Assembly (NCBI GenBank): GCA_964391865.1
Contig: CAYMNQ010000002.1
Coordinates: 1 to 64,000 of the forward strand
Length of the DNA: 64,000 nt
Source of the DNA: DASZQL01 sp964391865
GTDB taxonomy: Bacteria; Planctomycetota; Phycisphaerae; Phycisphaerales; UBA1924
Reading direction: 5' to 3'
Positions 9,014-19,442 of this stretch are shown here, piece after piece (positions within the stretch are counted from its first letter, which is position 1; the number at the start of each line of letters is the position of its first letter). Made by a program: the position numbers and the translations under genes. Under the pieces are notes generated by a model. It saw nothing but the letters and a program-made list of their open reading frames with translations, did not search any database and was not told where the DNA came from.

Positions 9014-11137
9014 ATGGAGAGAGTGAGCGCCGCTCGTTCTCTCGCAACAACGAAGGGCTGGTGGCGGATGCGCACTCTCGGCACGAACGGTCTGGCGGTG
9101 ACGTGTGTTCTGGCGATCGCGTCGGCGGCGGGGAACGCGCTCGCGGCGGTCGAAGCCGCCCCGCCCCGCGGCGCGCTGGCGATGACCGCTGACGCCGGCA
9201 CCGGCGTCGCGAAGTTCTTCGTGAAGGACGCCGGCGCGCGGTTCAGCGACGCGTGGCGCGACAACACGGACCTCGCCGACAAACGCGGCGTGATCCCGCC
9301 GCCCACTCCGGGCTACAAGCTGACGAACCGCGTGATCGTGCGCGCCGCCGCCATCGAGGAAGTCGCGGATTCGTTCAAGGAGGCGTACCCGGGCGGCGCG
9401 GAAGCGCTGGATATCGGCGACGCGTTCGTGCGCGACGTCCGCGCGGTGCCGGGCTTCTACATCGTCGAGATGCCGACAATCGCCGAGGCGGCGATCGTGG
9501 TCGAGCTGATGAAGGAAGACCCGCGCATCGAAGAGGCGTACCTCGACATCGTCCGCCCGCGCCAGGCGCTGGGCAATCCCGGGTCTGATCCGCGCGGCGC
9601 CGGCGCGATCGGCGGCGGCGGCGAGGGCGGCTCGGGTATCGATGCGCCAACCCCCAGTCCCGCGCTCCCCACCGACCCCGGCTTCCCGAACCAGTGGCAC
9701 CTGAACAATACCGCGAACCCGATCGCCGACGCGAACGTGCCCGCCGCCTGGGCCGCCGGGTACACCGGCGCGGGTGTGACGATCGGCATTCTCGAAGGCG
9801 GGTGGCAGATCAACCATCCCGATCTGTCGGCCCGGTACAACCCGACCGCAAGCCAGCCGTTCGTCGAGTATTCCGACCACGGCACGAGCTGCGCGGGGGT
9901 GTCGGCCGCGACGGCGAACAACGGCATCGGCGGCTGCGGCGCCGCGCCGGGCGCCGAGCTTTCGCTGCAGTACTGGGGATCGTCCAGCCAGATCGCCGAA
10001 GGGTTCGCGTTCCGAAACGACCTCAACGAGATCAAGAGCAACTCGTGGGGCTACGCCGGGCCGGGTTGGCTCATCAACCTCCCCAGCGTCGAGCGCGAGG
10101 GCATGCGTCAGGCGGTGCTCACCGGTCGCGGCGGGCGTGGCACGGTGCTGGTCTTCGCCAACGGCAACAGCGGCACCTTTGAGCGCTCCGACATCGGCGG
10201 GCACTCCGCCACGCGCTGGGCGATACCCGTCGCCGCCATCGGCGATCGGGACCGCTTCTCCTGGTACACCGAGCAGGGCTCCAACAACCTCATCGCCGCC
10301 CCGTCCAACGGCAATATCCGCGGCATCTACACCACCGATGTCACGGGCGAGCCGGGATACTCGAGCGGCGACTACACCGATTCCTTCGGCGGCACCTCTT
10401 CCGCCTGCCCGCTTGTTTCCGGCATCATCGCGCTGATGCTTGAAGCGAACCCGAATCTCACCGTGCGCGACATCGAGCACATCCTTGTCCGCACCGCGCG
10501 CCGCTGCGACCCGAGCCACCCGCTGTGGGTCAAGAACGGCGCGGGCCGTTGGGTGAACTATTACTACGGCTTCGGTGCCGTCGATGCCGGCGCGGCCGTC
10601 AACCTCGCGCGCGTGTGGACCAACCTCCAGCCTGAGTTTTCGATTTCGACGGGGCGCGTCAACGTGCTCGAAGTCATTCCCGACCCCGCCGAACTCGGCG
10701 AAGATGGAACGCCGGTGGTTCGGACCGTCACAGTCACGCAACCGGTCGTTGTTGAGAAGGTCGAGCTCGTCATGAACGTCGAGCACACGTGGATCGGCGA
10801 CTTGCGGATCGTCCTGACCTCGCCGAGCGGCATGCAGTCGCTGCTCTCGGAAGTTCGCAGCGACCCGCAGGACGACCTGGTCCGCTACACCTTCATGACC
10901 CGTCGCAGCTGGGGCGAGTGGGCGGCGGGGAATTGGAAGGTCCAGATCTCTGATCATTACCCCGGCGACGAGGGCCGCTGGTTCGACTTCACCCTCAACA
11001 TCCACGGGCGTTACGCCCCTCGCGGGCTCGAAGCCGACGACGGCACGCCCACCCCGGACCTGAACCTCGACGCCGACGCCGACGGCACCATCACCATCGA
11101 AGAAGCCAAGCGCGCCATCGACGCCGCCGGCAAGTAA
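9014..11137 (+). CDS. Secreted furin/kexin-type subtilase with P-domain and EF-hand, Glu at the Asp site
   Basis: The 707-residue protein has an N-terminal signal region (hydrophobic LAVTCVLAIASAAG), a prodomain (about 70-190), an S8 catalytic domain (about 230-535), a proprotein-convertase P-domain (about 560-675) and a C-terminal EF-hand loop (DADADGTITIEE). The catalytic His (DHGTSCAG), oxyanion Asn (FANGNSG) and Ser (GGTSSACP) are present. Where furin has ILDDG, this protein reads ILEGG, so the catalytic Asp is replaced by Glu. The start at 9014 is favoured over the ATG at 9068 because the paralogue downstream shares a GWW motif before its signal helix. It probably acts outside the cytoplasm on unknown substrates, if active. 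Confidence 0.9.
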   Translation: MERVSAARSLATTKGWWRMRTLGTNGLAVTCVLAIASAAGNALAAVEAAPPRGALAMTADAGTGVAKFFVKDAGARFSDAWRDNTDLADKRGVIPPPTPGYKLTNRVIVRAAAIEEVADSFKEAYPGGAEALDIGDAFVRDVRAVPGFYIVEMPTIAEAAIVVELMKEDPRIEEAYLDIVRPRQALGNPGSDPRGAGAIGGGGEGGSGIDAPTPSPALPTDPGFPNQWHLNNTANPIADANVPAAWAAGYTGAGVTIGILEGGWQINHPDLSARYNPTASQPFVEYSDHGTSCAGVSAATANNGIGGCGAAPGAELSLQYWGSSSQIAEGFAFRNDLNEIKSNSWGYAGPGWLINLPSVEREGMRQAVLTGRGGRGTVLVFANGNSGTFERSDIGGHSATRWAIPVAAIGDRDRFSWYTEQGSNNLIAAPSNGNIRGIYTTDVTGEPGYSSGDYTDSFGGTSSACPLVSGIIALMLEANPNLTVRDIEHILVRTARRCDPSHPLWVKNGAGRWVNYYYGFGAVDAGAAVNLARVWTNLQPEFSISTGRVNVLEVIPDPAELGEDGTPVVRTVTVTQPVVVEKVELVMNVEHTWIGDLRIVLTSPSGMQSLLSEVRSDPQDDLVRYTFMTRRSWGEWAAGNWKVQISDHYPGDEGRWFDFTLNIHGRYAPRGLEADDGTPTPDLNLDADADGTITIEEAKRAIDAAGK

Positions 11138-11470
11138 CGCAACCGCTTCACACAACTTCGATCCCGACCATTCAGGGGATAGGGCACACATCGGTGTCGC
11201 GCACTCGGTGGGCGGCGGGTGGTCGTTCGCCGCCAAGTGGCTCGAGTTCGCGACAAGACTCTTGATCTTTCCCAGACTCGCATTATGTTCTTGTGATGTG
11301 TCCATCCGTGGCGGTCGTGCCGCGGACCCGTGAACCCGGTTGACTCGGGCCGATCGTGGGATGGCCCTCCCGTCAGCCGGTGAGCAGGCCCGGCACCGCC
11401 GCCCATCAACATTGTGGGTTGGGGTACGGCTGCCGCCGCTCCCCGCAGCAAGAAAAGGAAGGTCAGCAAG
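11138..11470. other. Spacer between the two subtilase genes
   Basis: This 333-base stretch holds no supported gene. It contains the likely promoter at 11262-11289 and a ribosome binding site (AGGAAGG, 8 bases before the next ATG). Confidence 0.5.
11262..11289 (+). promoter_or_regulatory. Candidate sigma-70-type promoter of the second subtilase
   Basis: TTGATC (11262-11267) and TATGTT (11284-11289) are separated by 16 bases in a locally AT-richer patch. The start codon is about 180 bases downstream, which leaves a long leader. This is a pattern match only. Confidence 0.35.
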
Positions 11471-13447
11471 ATGAAGAACGGATCCGTGATTCACGGCTGG
11501 TGGTCGCGCGCGGTGGTTGTTTCGCTCGCGTCCGGGTGCGCGATCGGTGTGTCGCCAGCCCTCGGCGCTGATGCGAAAGCCCCGTCGCTCGACACCGCGG
11601 CGCTGATGAACATCGACGCGGGGGCGGCTGGGAAGACGTTCCTCGTCGCCGACCCGGCGGCCCGCGAGAGCATCGCGTGGCGCGATTCGGCGGACCTCGC
11701 GGGCAAAAACGGCGTGGTCCCGCCGCCTGTCTCGGGCTACCGCGTCAGCAGCCGCGCGATCGTGAACGCCGCGAGCATCGAAGAGGTCGTCCAGACCTTC
11801 AAGGACCTCCGCCCGGACGGCGACGAGGCGATTGTTCTGGGCCACGCGGTGATCTCCGCGATCGAAGCGGCGCCGGGCTTCTATACCATCGAGCTGCCGA
11901 CGATCGCCGACGCGGCGCTGCTGGTCGAGCAGCTCAAGCTCGATGCGCGCGTGAGCGAGGCGTACCTGGATGTCGAGCAGCCGCGAGTGCTCCGCGCCCT
12001 GCCCACCGACCCCGGCTTCGCCAGCCAATGGCACCTGCGCAACACGACGAACACGATCGCCGACTCGAACGTCGAGGGCGCGTGGAACGCGGGGTACACG
12101 GGCACGGGCGTCGTGATCGGCATTCTCGAGGGCGGCTTCCAGACGACGCACCCCGACCTCTCCGCGAACTACAACGCCACCGCCAGCCAGACCGGCGGCA
12201 GCAACACCGCCCACGGCACCAGCTGCGCGGGGGTCGCCGGCGCTCGCGGGAATAACGGCGCGGGCGGCGTCGGTTCCGCGTACACCGCGCAGATTTCCAA
12301 GCTGCTCTACGGCACCAGTTCGCAGACCGCCACCGCCTTCGGCTTCCGCAACGACCTCAACTTCGTGAAGAGCAACTCGTGGGGCCCCGCCGACAACGGC
12401 GCGATCACCTATCTCTCCAGCACCGAACGCACCGCGCTGCAGAACGCCTACAACACCGGGCGCGCCAGCAAGGGCACGCTGGTCCTCTTCGCCAACGGCA
12501 ACGGCGGGACGGCCGACCGCTCCGACTATGACCCCTACGCCTCGTGCCGATTCATCCTGCCGATCGGCGGCGTGGGCGACAACGACACCCGCTCCTCGTT
12601 CCAGGAAACCGGCTCCAACCAACTCGTTTGCGCGCACACCAGCGGCAACGTCCGCTCCGTCTACACGACCGACGTGACCGGCGCGGCGGGCTACTCCAGC
12701 GGCAGCTACACCAACACGTTTGGCGGCACCTCCGCCGCGTGCCCCCACGCCGCCGGTGTGGTCGCGCTGATCCTCCAGCGCAACCCCAACGTCCGCGTGC
12801 GCGACGTCGAGCACATCCTGATCCGCTCGGCCCGCAAGAACGACGCCGCCAATGCGCAGTGGGTGCTCAACGGCGCCGGCCGCTGGGTGAACTACAACTA
12901 CGGCTACGGCGCGATCGACGCGAGCGCGGCGGTCACGCTCGCGGGCGCGTGGACCAACGTCGCCGCCGAGGCTTCGCTGACAACGGGCGTCGTTTCGGTC
13001 GCCACCGCGATCCCGGACAACAACACCACGGGCGTGTCGCGCAGCGTCACCGTCTCGCAGAACTTCCGCGTCGAGAAAGTGGAGCTGGTGATGAACGCCA
13101 CCCACACCTACATCGGCGACCTGCAGATCACCATCACCTCGCCCAGCGGCACGCAGTCGCTCGTCTCCGCGATCCGCAACGACGCGCAGGACAACCTCAG
13201 CGGCTACATCTTCCTCAGCCGCCGGCACTGGGACGAACTCGCCGCCGGCACATGGACCATCAACGTCTCCGACCGCGCCGCCACCGACGCGGGCACGTGG
13301 ACCAACTACACCCTCAACCTCTACGGCACGAACGTCGCGCCCGCCACCAGCGACCCGGTCGGCGGCCCGCCCGATCTCGATGCCAACGGCGACGGCACCA
13401 TCACGATCGACGAAGCAAAGGACGCCGCCGAATCGATCGGTCAGTGA
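11471..13447 (+). CDS. Second furin/kexin-type subtilase, tandem paralogue with Glu at the Asp site
   Basis: The 658-residue protein is a close paralogue of the gene before it, with the same order: signal peptide (cleavage likely near ALGADA), prodomain, S8 domain, P-domain (HTYIGDLQITITSPSG) and a canonical EF-hand loop (DANGDGTITIDE). His (AHGTSCAG), Asn (FANGNGG) and Ser (GGTSAACP) are kept. The Asp position again reads ILEGG, so the Asp-to-Glu change predates the duplication. The Gly-rich linker of the first copy (about residue 200) is missing here. The ATG at 11471 has a strong ribosome binding site. An intrinsic terminator follows at 13517. Confidence 0.92.
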   Translation: MKNGSVIHGWWSRAVVVSLASGCAIGVSPALGADAKAPSLDTAALMNIDAGAAGKTFLVADPAARESIAWRDSADLAGKNGVVPPPVSGYRVSSRAIVNAASIEEVVQTFKDLRPDGDEAIVLGHAVISAIEAAPGFYTIELPTIADAALLVEQLKLDARVSEAYLDVEQPRVLRALPTDPGFASQWHLRNTTNTIADSNVEGAWNAGYTGTGVVIGILEGGFQTTHPDLSANYNATASQTGGSNTAHGTSCAGVAGARGNNGAGGVGSAYTAQISKLLYGTSSQTATAFGFRNDLNFVKSNSWGPADNGAITYLSSTERTALQNAYNTGRASKGTLVLFANGNGGTADRSDYDPYASCRFILPIGGVGDNDTRSSFQETGSNQLVCAHTSGNVRSVYTTDVTGAAGYSSGSYTNTFGGTSAACPHAAGVVALILQRNPNVRVRDVEHILIRSARKNDAANAQWVLNGAGRWVNYNYGYGAIDASAAVTLAGAWTNVAAEASLTTGVVSVATAIPDNNTTGVSRSVTVSQNFRVEKVELVMNATHTYIGDLQITITSPSGTQSLVSAIRNDAQDNLSGYIFLSRRHWDELAAGTWTINVSDRAATDAGTWTNYTLNLYGTNVAPATSDPVGGPPDLDANGDGTITIDEAKDAAESIGQ

Positions 13448-13516
13448 GCTGAATTGCTGAGTACCGTGATCCCGCCGCGGCGACACACACGCGGCGGGTG
13501 AGCGACACACGAACGG

Positions 13517-13547
13517 CGCCCGCCTCGCGCGGGCGACGTTTTTTTTT
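13517..13547 (+). terminator. Intrinsic terminator after the subtilase pair
   Basis: Arms CGCCCGC and GCGGGCG with a 5-base loop are followed three bases later by nine T residues (13539-13547), the classical Rho-independent layout. Confidence 0.85.
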
Positions 13548-13557
13548 GCTCCCGTGC

Positions 13558-13589
13558 CACCGAGGTCGGTGCTCTGACCGACCTCGGTG
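13558..13589 (+). repeat. GCTCTG stem-loop, longest perfect copy
   Basis: Arms CACCGAGGTCGGT and ACCGACCTCGGTG (13 bp, perfect) flank the six-base loop GCTCTG. The 5' flank is GTGC, giving GTGCCAC with the arm, as in several other copies. It lies directly behind a terminator and has no T-tract of its own. Confidence 0.85.
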
Positions 13590-13811
13590 CGGTCGCGCCA
13601 AGTGCGCGAGTGAGCACTCCCGATTCCGGGCTGTCGGCTCTCGGCAATCCGACACCGGCCAAACCTCTGGAGAGCCGTTCTCGATCCGCGGCGGTGCGTT
13701 CCCACACCCCGAAAGTGCGAAACATACCGCGGCACTTCCCGTACAACTAGTGCCGGCGAAGACTCGGTCGCGCTGATGACGCGCCCGCAGGCCGAAGGTG
13801 GAGGTTGAACG

Positions 13812-14909
13812 ATGGGCCAGGTCACGCGTGGCGGTCTTGGGGTTGGGTTTGTGCTCGTGCTCATCACCGCCGCCGGCGCGCCCGCGCGGGGCGGGGAATC
13901 CAAGTCCGACCAACCGATCACCGCGCCGGCGGCGGAAGCGGCGGCGCTCACCGCGCTCGCGGCGTACGAGCGACTCACCACCTACGGGCAACGCGGCATC
14001 ACCACGGAGTACCTCGCCGACGCCGAGCGGGTCTTCAACGAGGCTGCGAAGGCTCAGCCGAAGGACGCGCGGTGGACACTCGGGCAGGCACTGGTCGCGC
14101 GGGGTCGCGGCGAGCGCGTCAAGGCACGCGACCTCGCGAAAGCGGCGACCAAGCTCGACCCCAGCTCCGCGCTCGCGCACGCGTACTTCGGCACCACATG
14201 CTTCGAATCGATCAACGAGGCGGGCATGTTCGAGAAAATGGGGATCGCCGACGACGGGAAAGCGGCGTACGAAGCGTCGCTCAAGCTCGACCCGAATCAG
14301 ACACACGCGCGCATCGGGCTGTTCCAGTTCTACCTCCGCGCTCCCGGCATCGCTGGCGGCAGCATGAAGAAGGCGCGCGAGCAGGCGGAGGCGCTGCTGA
14401 AGCTGCCGGGCAGCGCGGCGCACACGGGGCACATCTGCCTGGCGCAGCTCGCCGCCGAGGATGAGGAGTGGAGCAACGTCGCCGCCGCCTGCGACGCCGC
14501 CGAGAAAGCCGCCACCACACCGGCGGAGGCGCGCCAGGCGCGCACGACGCACGCGAGCCTGCTCCTCAACGCCAAAGAAGACCCGTCGGCGGCGATCGCG
14601 GTCCTCGAACCGGTCATTGCCAAGACCACCGCGAAGGAAGACTCCTCCGCGTTCTACATGCTGGGCGTGGCGCACCAGAAGCTGAAGCAATGGCAGCCCG
14701 CGCGCGGCTACTTTGCGCAGGTCGTCGAAGCCCAGCCCGGTGCCGCCAACTCCCGCTTCGCCCTCGCCGAGTGCTGCGAGCAGCTCGGTGAGCTCGACGC
14801 CGCCGTCACGCACTACGAGGAGTTCGCGTCCCGCTTCCCCAAGAACGACCGCGCCAGCAAGGCCCAGTCGGCGGCGAAGAAACTGAAGAAGAAACTCGCC
14901 AAGAAGTAA
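13812..14909 (+). CDS. Secreted tetratricopeptide-repeat protein
   Basis: The 365-residue protein starts with a signal peptide (VGFVLVLITAAGAPARG). The rest is a series of helix pairs of TPR type (for example about 60-100, 105-165, 195-240, 255-330, the last with YMLGVAHQKLKQWQPARGYF) and ends in a Lys-rich tail. Such proteins act as scaffolds for protein contacts in the periplasm. The ATG follows GGTGGAGG at seven bases. It is probably its own transcription unit, bounded by terminators at 13517 and 15085. Confidence 0.85.
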   Translation: MGQVTRGGLGVGFVLVLITAAGAPARGGESKSDQPITAPAAEAAALTALAAYERLTTYGQRGITTEYLADAERVFNEAAKAQPKDARWTLGQALVARGRGERVKARDLAKAATKLDPSSALAHAYFGTTCFESINEAGMFEKMGIADDGKAAYEASLKLDPNQTHARIGLFQFYLRAPGIAGGSMKKAREQAEALLKLPGSAAHTGHICLAQLAAEDEEWSNVAAACDAAEKAATTPAEARQARTTHASLLLNAKEDPSAAIAVLEPVIAKTTAKEDSSAFYMLGVAHQKLKQWQPARGYFAQVVEAQPGAANSRFALAECCEQLGELDAAVTHYEEFASRFPKNDRASKAQSAAKKLKKKLAKK

Positions 14910-15302
14910 CCCCGCCCGGGTGAATGCGTTTGCCTGCCGCGACGTTCGGGTCACCCGAACGAAAATTCCCAACATTCTCAGAAGACCCGGAATAACACGC
15001 CGCGGCCCTCGGTTCATTGAGGTGCCGCGGCGGACGCACATGGACCGCGGATATGTGATTTGTTCAACTTTGCCCCTCACGAGACGCCCGCGGTGCCGCT
15101 TCGGCTGGTACCGCGGGCGATTTTTTTGTTCGCCCATGCTTCATGGAGCCCTCCGCGCGAGCGGAGGGTCGCTGGGCGCCGCCCGGCGTTTTGTGCGTGC
15201 CTCGGGATGGACGCGCCGCTTGACGCTCGGCTCGCACCGAGGGCTCCATCGACGAAGGCGCTGGCATGCGCGGACCCGCGCGGGTACACCTGACCACCGC
15301 GT
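14910..15302. other. Spacer with terminator and nested inverted repeats
   Basis: No gene is supported in this 393-base stretch. Besides the terminator at 15085-15127 it holds a hairpin CCCTCCGC / GCGGAGGG (about 15151-15170). A longer-range inverted repeat pairs TGGAGCCCTC (near 15144) with GAGGGCTCCA (near 15240). This could be a structured leader of the cstA-like gene. Confidence 0.5.
15085..15127 (+). terminator. Intrinsic terminator after the TPR gene
   Basis: Arms CGCCCGCGGTGCC and GGTACCGCGGGCG (13 bp, one mismatch) with a 9-base loop are followed by seven T residues (15121-15127). Confidence 0.85.
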
Positions 15303-17042
15303 ATGTCGCTCAGCCTGATCGCGCTCGTTGTCATGGTCCTGCTCGCCGCGGGGTATCTCGTGTACGGGCGATTCCTCGCGCGGCAGTACGCGCTCAGCGA
15401 CGACACCCCCACCCCCGCGACCCTGCGCAACGACGGCGTGGACTTCATCCCCACCCGCCCGTTCTATCTGATGGCGCAGCATTTCTCCGCGATCGCCGCC
15501 GCCGGCCCGATCGCCGGGCCGATCCTCGCATGCATGGCGTTCGGCTGGGGGCCGTGCCTGCTGTGGATCGTCTGCGGCGTGATCCTCATCGGCGCGGTGC
15601 ACGACTTCTCCGCGCTGGTCGCGTCGGTGCGCCACGGCGCGAGCTCGATCGCGGAGATCGCGCGCCTGTACCTCGGGCGGCGGGCGTACCTCGCGCTGGT
15701 CGCGTTCATCTGGATCGCGCTGCTGTACGTCATCGTCGCGTTCACGCAGATGACCGCGAGCAGCTTCGTGGGCAAGGCGGAGGAATTCGAGGGACTCGCG
15801 GCGACGTTCAACAAGGGCGGCGCGGTCGCCGCGTCGAGCCTGCTGTACCTGCTGCTCGCGCTCGCGCTGGGAATCGTCCAGAAGTTCTTCAAGCCGCCGC
15901 TATGGCTGGTAACGCTGATCTTCGTGCCCGCGACGCTGGGGTGCGTGTGGGCCGGGGCGCAGCTGGATTCCGTGCTGAATTTCCCGGCCCAGACGTGGTA
16001 CGTCGCCATTCTCATCTACTGCTTCGTCGCGTCGATGCTGCCTTTGTGGTTACTGCAACAGCCGCGCGGGTACCTCGGCGGGTTTGTTCTGTACCTCGCG
16101 ATCGGCGTCGGCGCCTTCGGCATCTTCTTCGGCGGGTTCGAGATCAAGCAGCCCATGATCAGCACCACCGCGCGCGAGATGCTCAACCCGCTCAGCGCGC
16201 TGAAGCTCGCCGACGCATCGAACGCGCCGCCCATCAACACGCTGGTGCTGCCGTTTCTCTTCGTCACCATCGCGTGCGGCGCGTGCAGCGGGTTCCACGG
16301 GCTCATCTGCGGCGGGACGACGAGCAAGCAGATCGCGAAGGAGTCGCACTGCCACGCCGTCGGCTTCGGCGCGATGCTGCTCGAGGGCTTCGTCGCCGTC
16401 ATCTCACTCGCCACCATCATGATGCTCGCCCCGAGTGAAGCGCAGGGCCTGCCCCCCGCGCGCATCTACGGCGACGGGCTCGCGCAGTACCTCACGCTCA
16501 TCCTGGGCAAGGACGCGTTCATCTTCTGCGCCACCTTCGGCGCGATGGCGTTCTCCACCTTCGTCTTCGACACGCTCGACGTCTCAACCCGCCTCGGGCG
16601 CTACCTGCTGCAGGAACTCTTCGGCAGGCAGAGCACGCTCGCAGGCGTCATCGCCGCCGGGCTGACCGCGGGCATCCCGCTGGTCATGCTCCTGACCGCG
16701 GACGCCAACGCGTACCTGCTCTTCTGGACGCTCTTCGGCACGTCGAACCAGTTGCTCGCGTCGCTCACGCTGCTGGGGATCACGGTGTGGCTGAAGCGCA
16801 CGGGCCGCCCGTGCTGGTTCGCCGCCGGGCCGATGGTGTTCGTGATGACGATCACGCTCTGGGCGCTCGGGCTGCAGGCGTTCGTGGGGATCCGCGATCT
16901 CTTCGCCGGCGTGCTGCAGACCCCGAACGGGAACGTGAACCCCACGGTGCCGAACGGGATCGTCTCGCTGATCCTGCTGGCGCTGGCGGGGGCGTTCATC
17001 TACGAAGCGATGCGCGCGGTGCGCAAGCCCAGGATCGCGTGA
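15303..17042 (+). CDS. cstA: Carbon starvation protein CstA family transporter
   Basis: The 579-residue protein is a polytopic membrane protein with the CstA signature near its N-terminus (RPFYLMAQHFSAIAAAGPIA), the conserved AFGWGPCLLWIVCG and AVHDFSALVASVRHG blocks, and many transmembrane segments. CstA-family proteins import peptides or pyruvate, depending on the member. Its length is that of the shorter CstA branch (E. coli CstA is about 700). The ATG at 15303 starts directly with a hydrophobic helix. The leader contains strong inverted repeats. It appears to be monocistronic and faces a convergent gene seven bases downstream. Confidence 0.95.
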   Translation: MSLSLIALVVMVLLAAGYLVYGRFLARQYALSDDTPTPATLRNDGVDFIPTRPFYLMAQHFSAIAAAGPIAGPILACMAFGWGPCLLWIVCGVILIGAVHDFSALVASVRHGASSIAEIARLYLGRRAYLALVAFIWIALLYVIVAFTQMTASSFVGKAEEFEGLAATFNKGGAVAASSLLYLLLALALGIVQKFFKPPLWLVTLIFVPATLGCVWAGAQLDSVLNFPAQTWYVAILIYCFVASMLPLWLLQQPRGYLGGFVLYLAIGVGAFGIFFGGFEIKQPMISTTAREMLNPLSALKLADASNAPPINTLVLPFLFVTIACGACSGFHGLICGGTTSKQIAKESHCHAVGFGAMLLEGFVAVISLATIMMLAPSEAQGLPPARIYGDGLAQYLTLILGKDAFIFCATFGAMAFSTFVFDTLDVSTRLGRYLLQELFGRQSTLAGVIAAGLTAGIPLVMLLTADANAYLLFWTLFGTSNQLLASLTLLGITVWLKRTGRPCWFAAGPMVFVMTITLWALGLQAFVGIRDLFAGVLQTPNGNVNPTVPNGIVSLILLALAGAFIYEAMRAVRKPRIA

Positions 17043-17048
17043 CGCGCA

Positions 17049-17750
17049 TCACCGCACACCGCGTCGGCGGCGCAGCGCGCCCGCACTAAGAATGCACATC
17101 GCACCAATCCCCCCCGGAGAAGGGATCGGCTCGAACACCGTCACGCGGAAATTGTCCGCCCCGCTCGACACGTTGATCCGCAGCGTCGATGTGCTGGTGC
17201 TGCGTGAATAGAAGCCGAAGGAGATCGGCTCGCCGCTCAGCGAGAAGTTCGGGCTGCCCGTGGGCTCGCCGATCAGGTCGAACGCCGACGCGCTCAAGCC
17301 GTTCCCGAAGAGGTCGTGCCGCCAACCCGTGCCCGCGATCGCGGTGTACGTGGGCCCGACGTACGTCATGCCCGACTGGAACACCACCAGCCCGAACTCG
17401 GCGGTGTTGGTCGCGCCCGCGGAGCTGAACACGTTCACCTGCAAGGCCATGTCGATCGCGCCGATCGCGCCCTGCGTCGACGGGGTCCACCGCAATGAGT
17501 GCATGTGCAGCACGTACCCATCGGCGGGCCCGAGCGAGCTGTTGTGGAAAATGGTGCGGTACGCGCCGGGGTTGCCGCCCGTGGGCGAGCGCCCGGAGCC
17601 GAACCCGAACCCGCCGTGCGTCAGCGTGCTGATCGCGGTCCAGTTCGCGGTATGCATGTCCTGATCGTTGATCAAAGAGAATGCCGCGGCGTTCGTGTTC
17701 GAAGCGAACGCGAGCGGCGCCAAAGCGACAATGAGCGCGCGACGATTCAT
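17049..17750 (-). CDS. Secreted protein with PEP-CTERM-like C-terminal anchor
   Basis: The 233-residue protein has a signal peptide (MNRRALIVALAPLAFASNTN) and a C-terminal tail of the form PSPGG, hydrophobic stretch, RRRRG, typical of PEP-CTERM-like sorting signals. The middle is a beta-rich, Gly/Ser/Thr-rich domain with no recognised motif. Such proteins are thought to be exported and processed by an exosortase-like enzyme; none is seen in this window. The ATG at 17750 follows GGAGG at nine bases, which decides the start over the open frame up to 17801. Confidence 0.82.
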   Translation of the reverse strand: MNRRALIVALAPLAFASNTNAAAFSLINDQDMHTANWTAISTLTHGGFGFGSGRSPTGGNPGAYRTIFHNSSLGPADGYVLHMHSLRWTPSTQGAIGAIDMALQVNVFSSAGATNTAEFGLVVFQSGMTYVGPTYTAIAGTGWRHDLFGNGLSASAFDLIGEPTGSPNFSLSGEPISFGFYSRSTSTSTLRINVSSGADNFRVTVFEPIPSPGGIGAMCILSAGALRRRRGVR

Positions 17751-17954
17751 GGGATGACTCCTCCATTCGCCGCAAACCGCGGCGATCCTGTGCAGGTTCA
17801 CACTACCCCATAATCAAGCGCGCGCGATGAAGAATCCCGAGAGAATATCGGCAAAATATGCCGACCCGGAGCGCTGGAAGTCTTAGGAGACGCTAACTAA
17901 GTTGGCAGTTCTACGGTTACCGAACCATCGCAGAGTTATCGGTCGTCAGCCGTC

Positions 17955-19358
<1,404 letters not shown>

Positions 19359-19385
19359 GACGGGGATAATACGGCAACCCCGTGC

Positions 19386-19411
19386 CACTGACCTGTGCCT
19401 GCAGGCCAGTG
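19386..19411 (+). repeat. Stem-loop repeat, TGCCTG loop variant
   Basis: Arms CACTGACCTG and CAGGCCAGTG (10 bp, one mismatch) enclose TGCCTG, a variant of the GCTCTG loop. The 5' flank gives GTGCCAC as in other copies. Confidence 0.65.
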
Positions 19412-19442
19412 CGGCGGCCTTGGCAGCACTGAGACAATCGAG

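Larger units (their letters stand above)
13448..13811. other. Spacer with terminator and long hairpin repeat
   Basis: This 364-base stretch holds no gene. It contains an 8-bp hairpin (CCGCCGCG / CGCGGCGG, about 13472-13497), the terminator at 13517-13547, the 13-bp repeat stem at 13558-13589, and a good ribosome binding site (GGTGGAGG) just before the next gene. Confidence 0.6.

Noticed and set aside
8555..13981. An 1808-residue open frame on the minus strand across the subtilase pair
   Set aside because: It runs antisense to two genes with clear signal, catalytic and P-domain motifs. It is an open-frame artefact of high GC and codon bias, with no recognisable domain.
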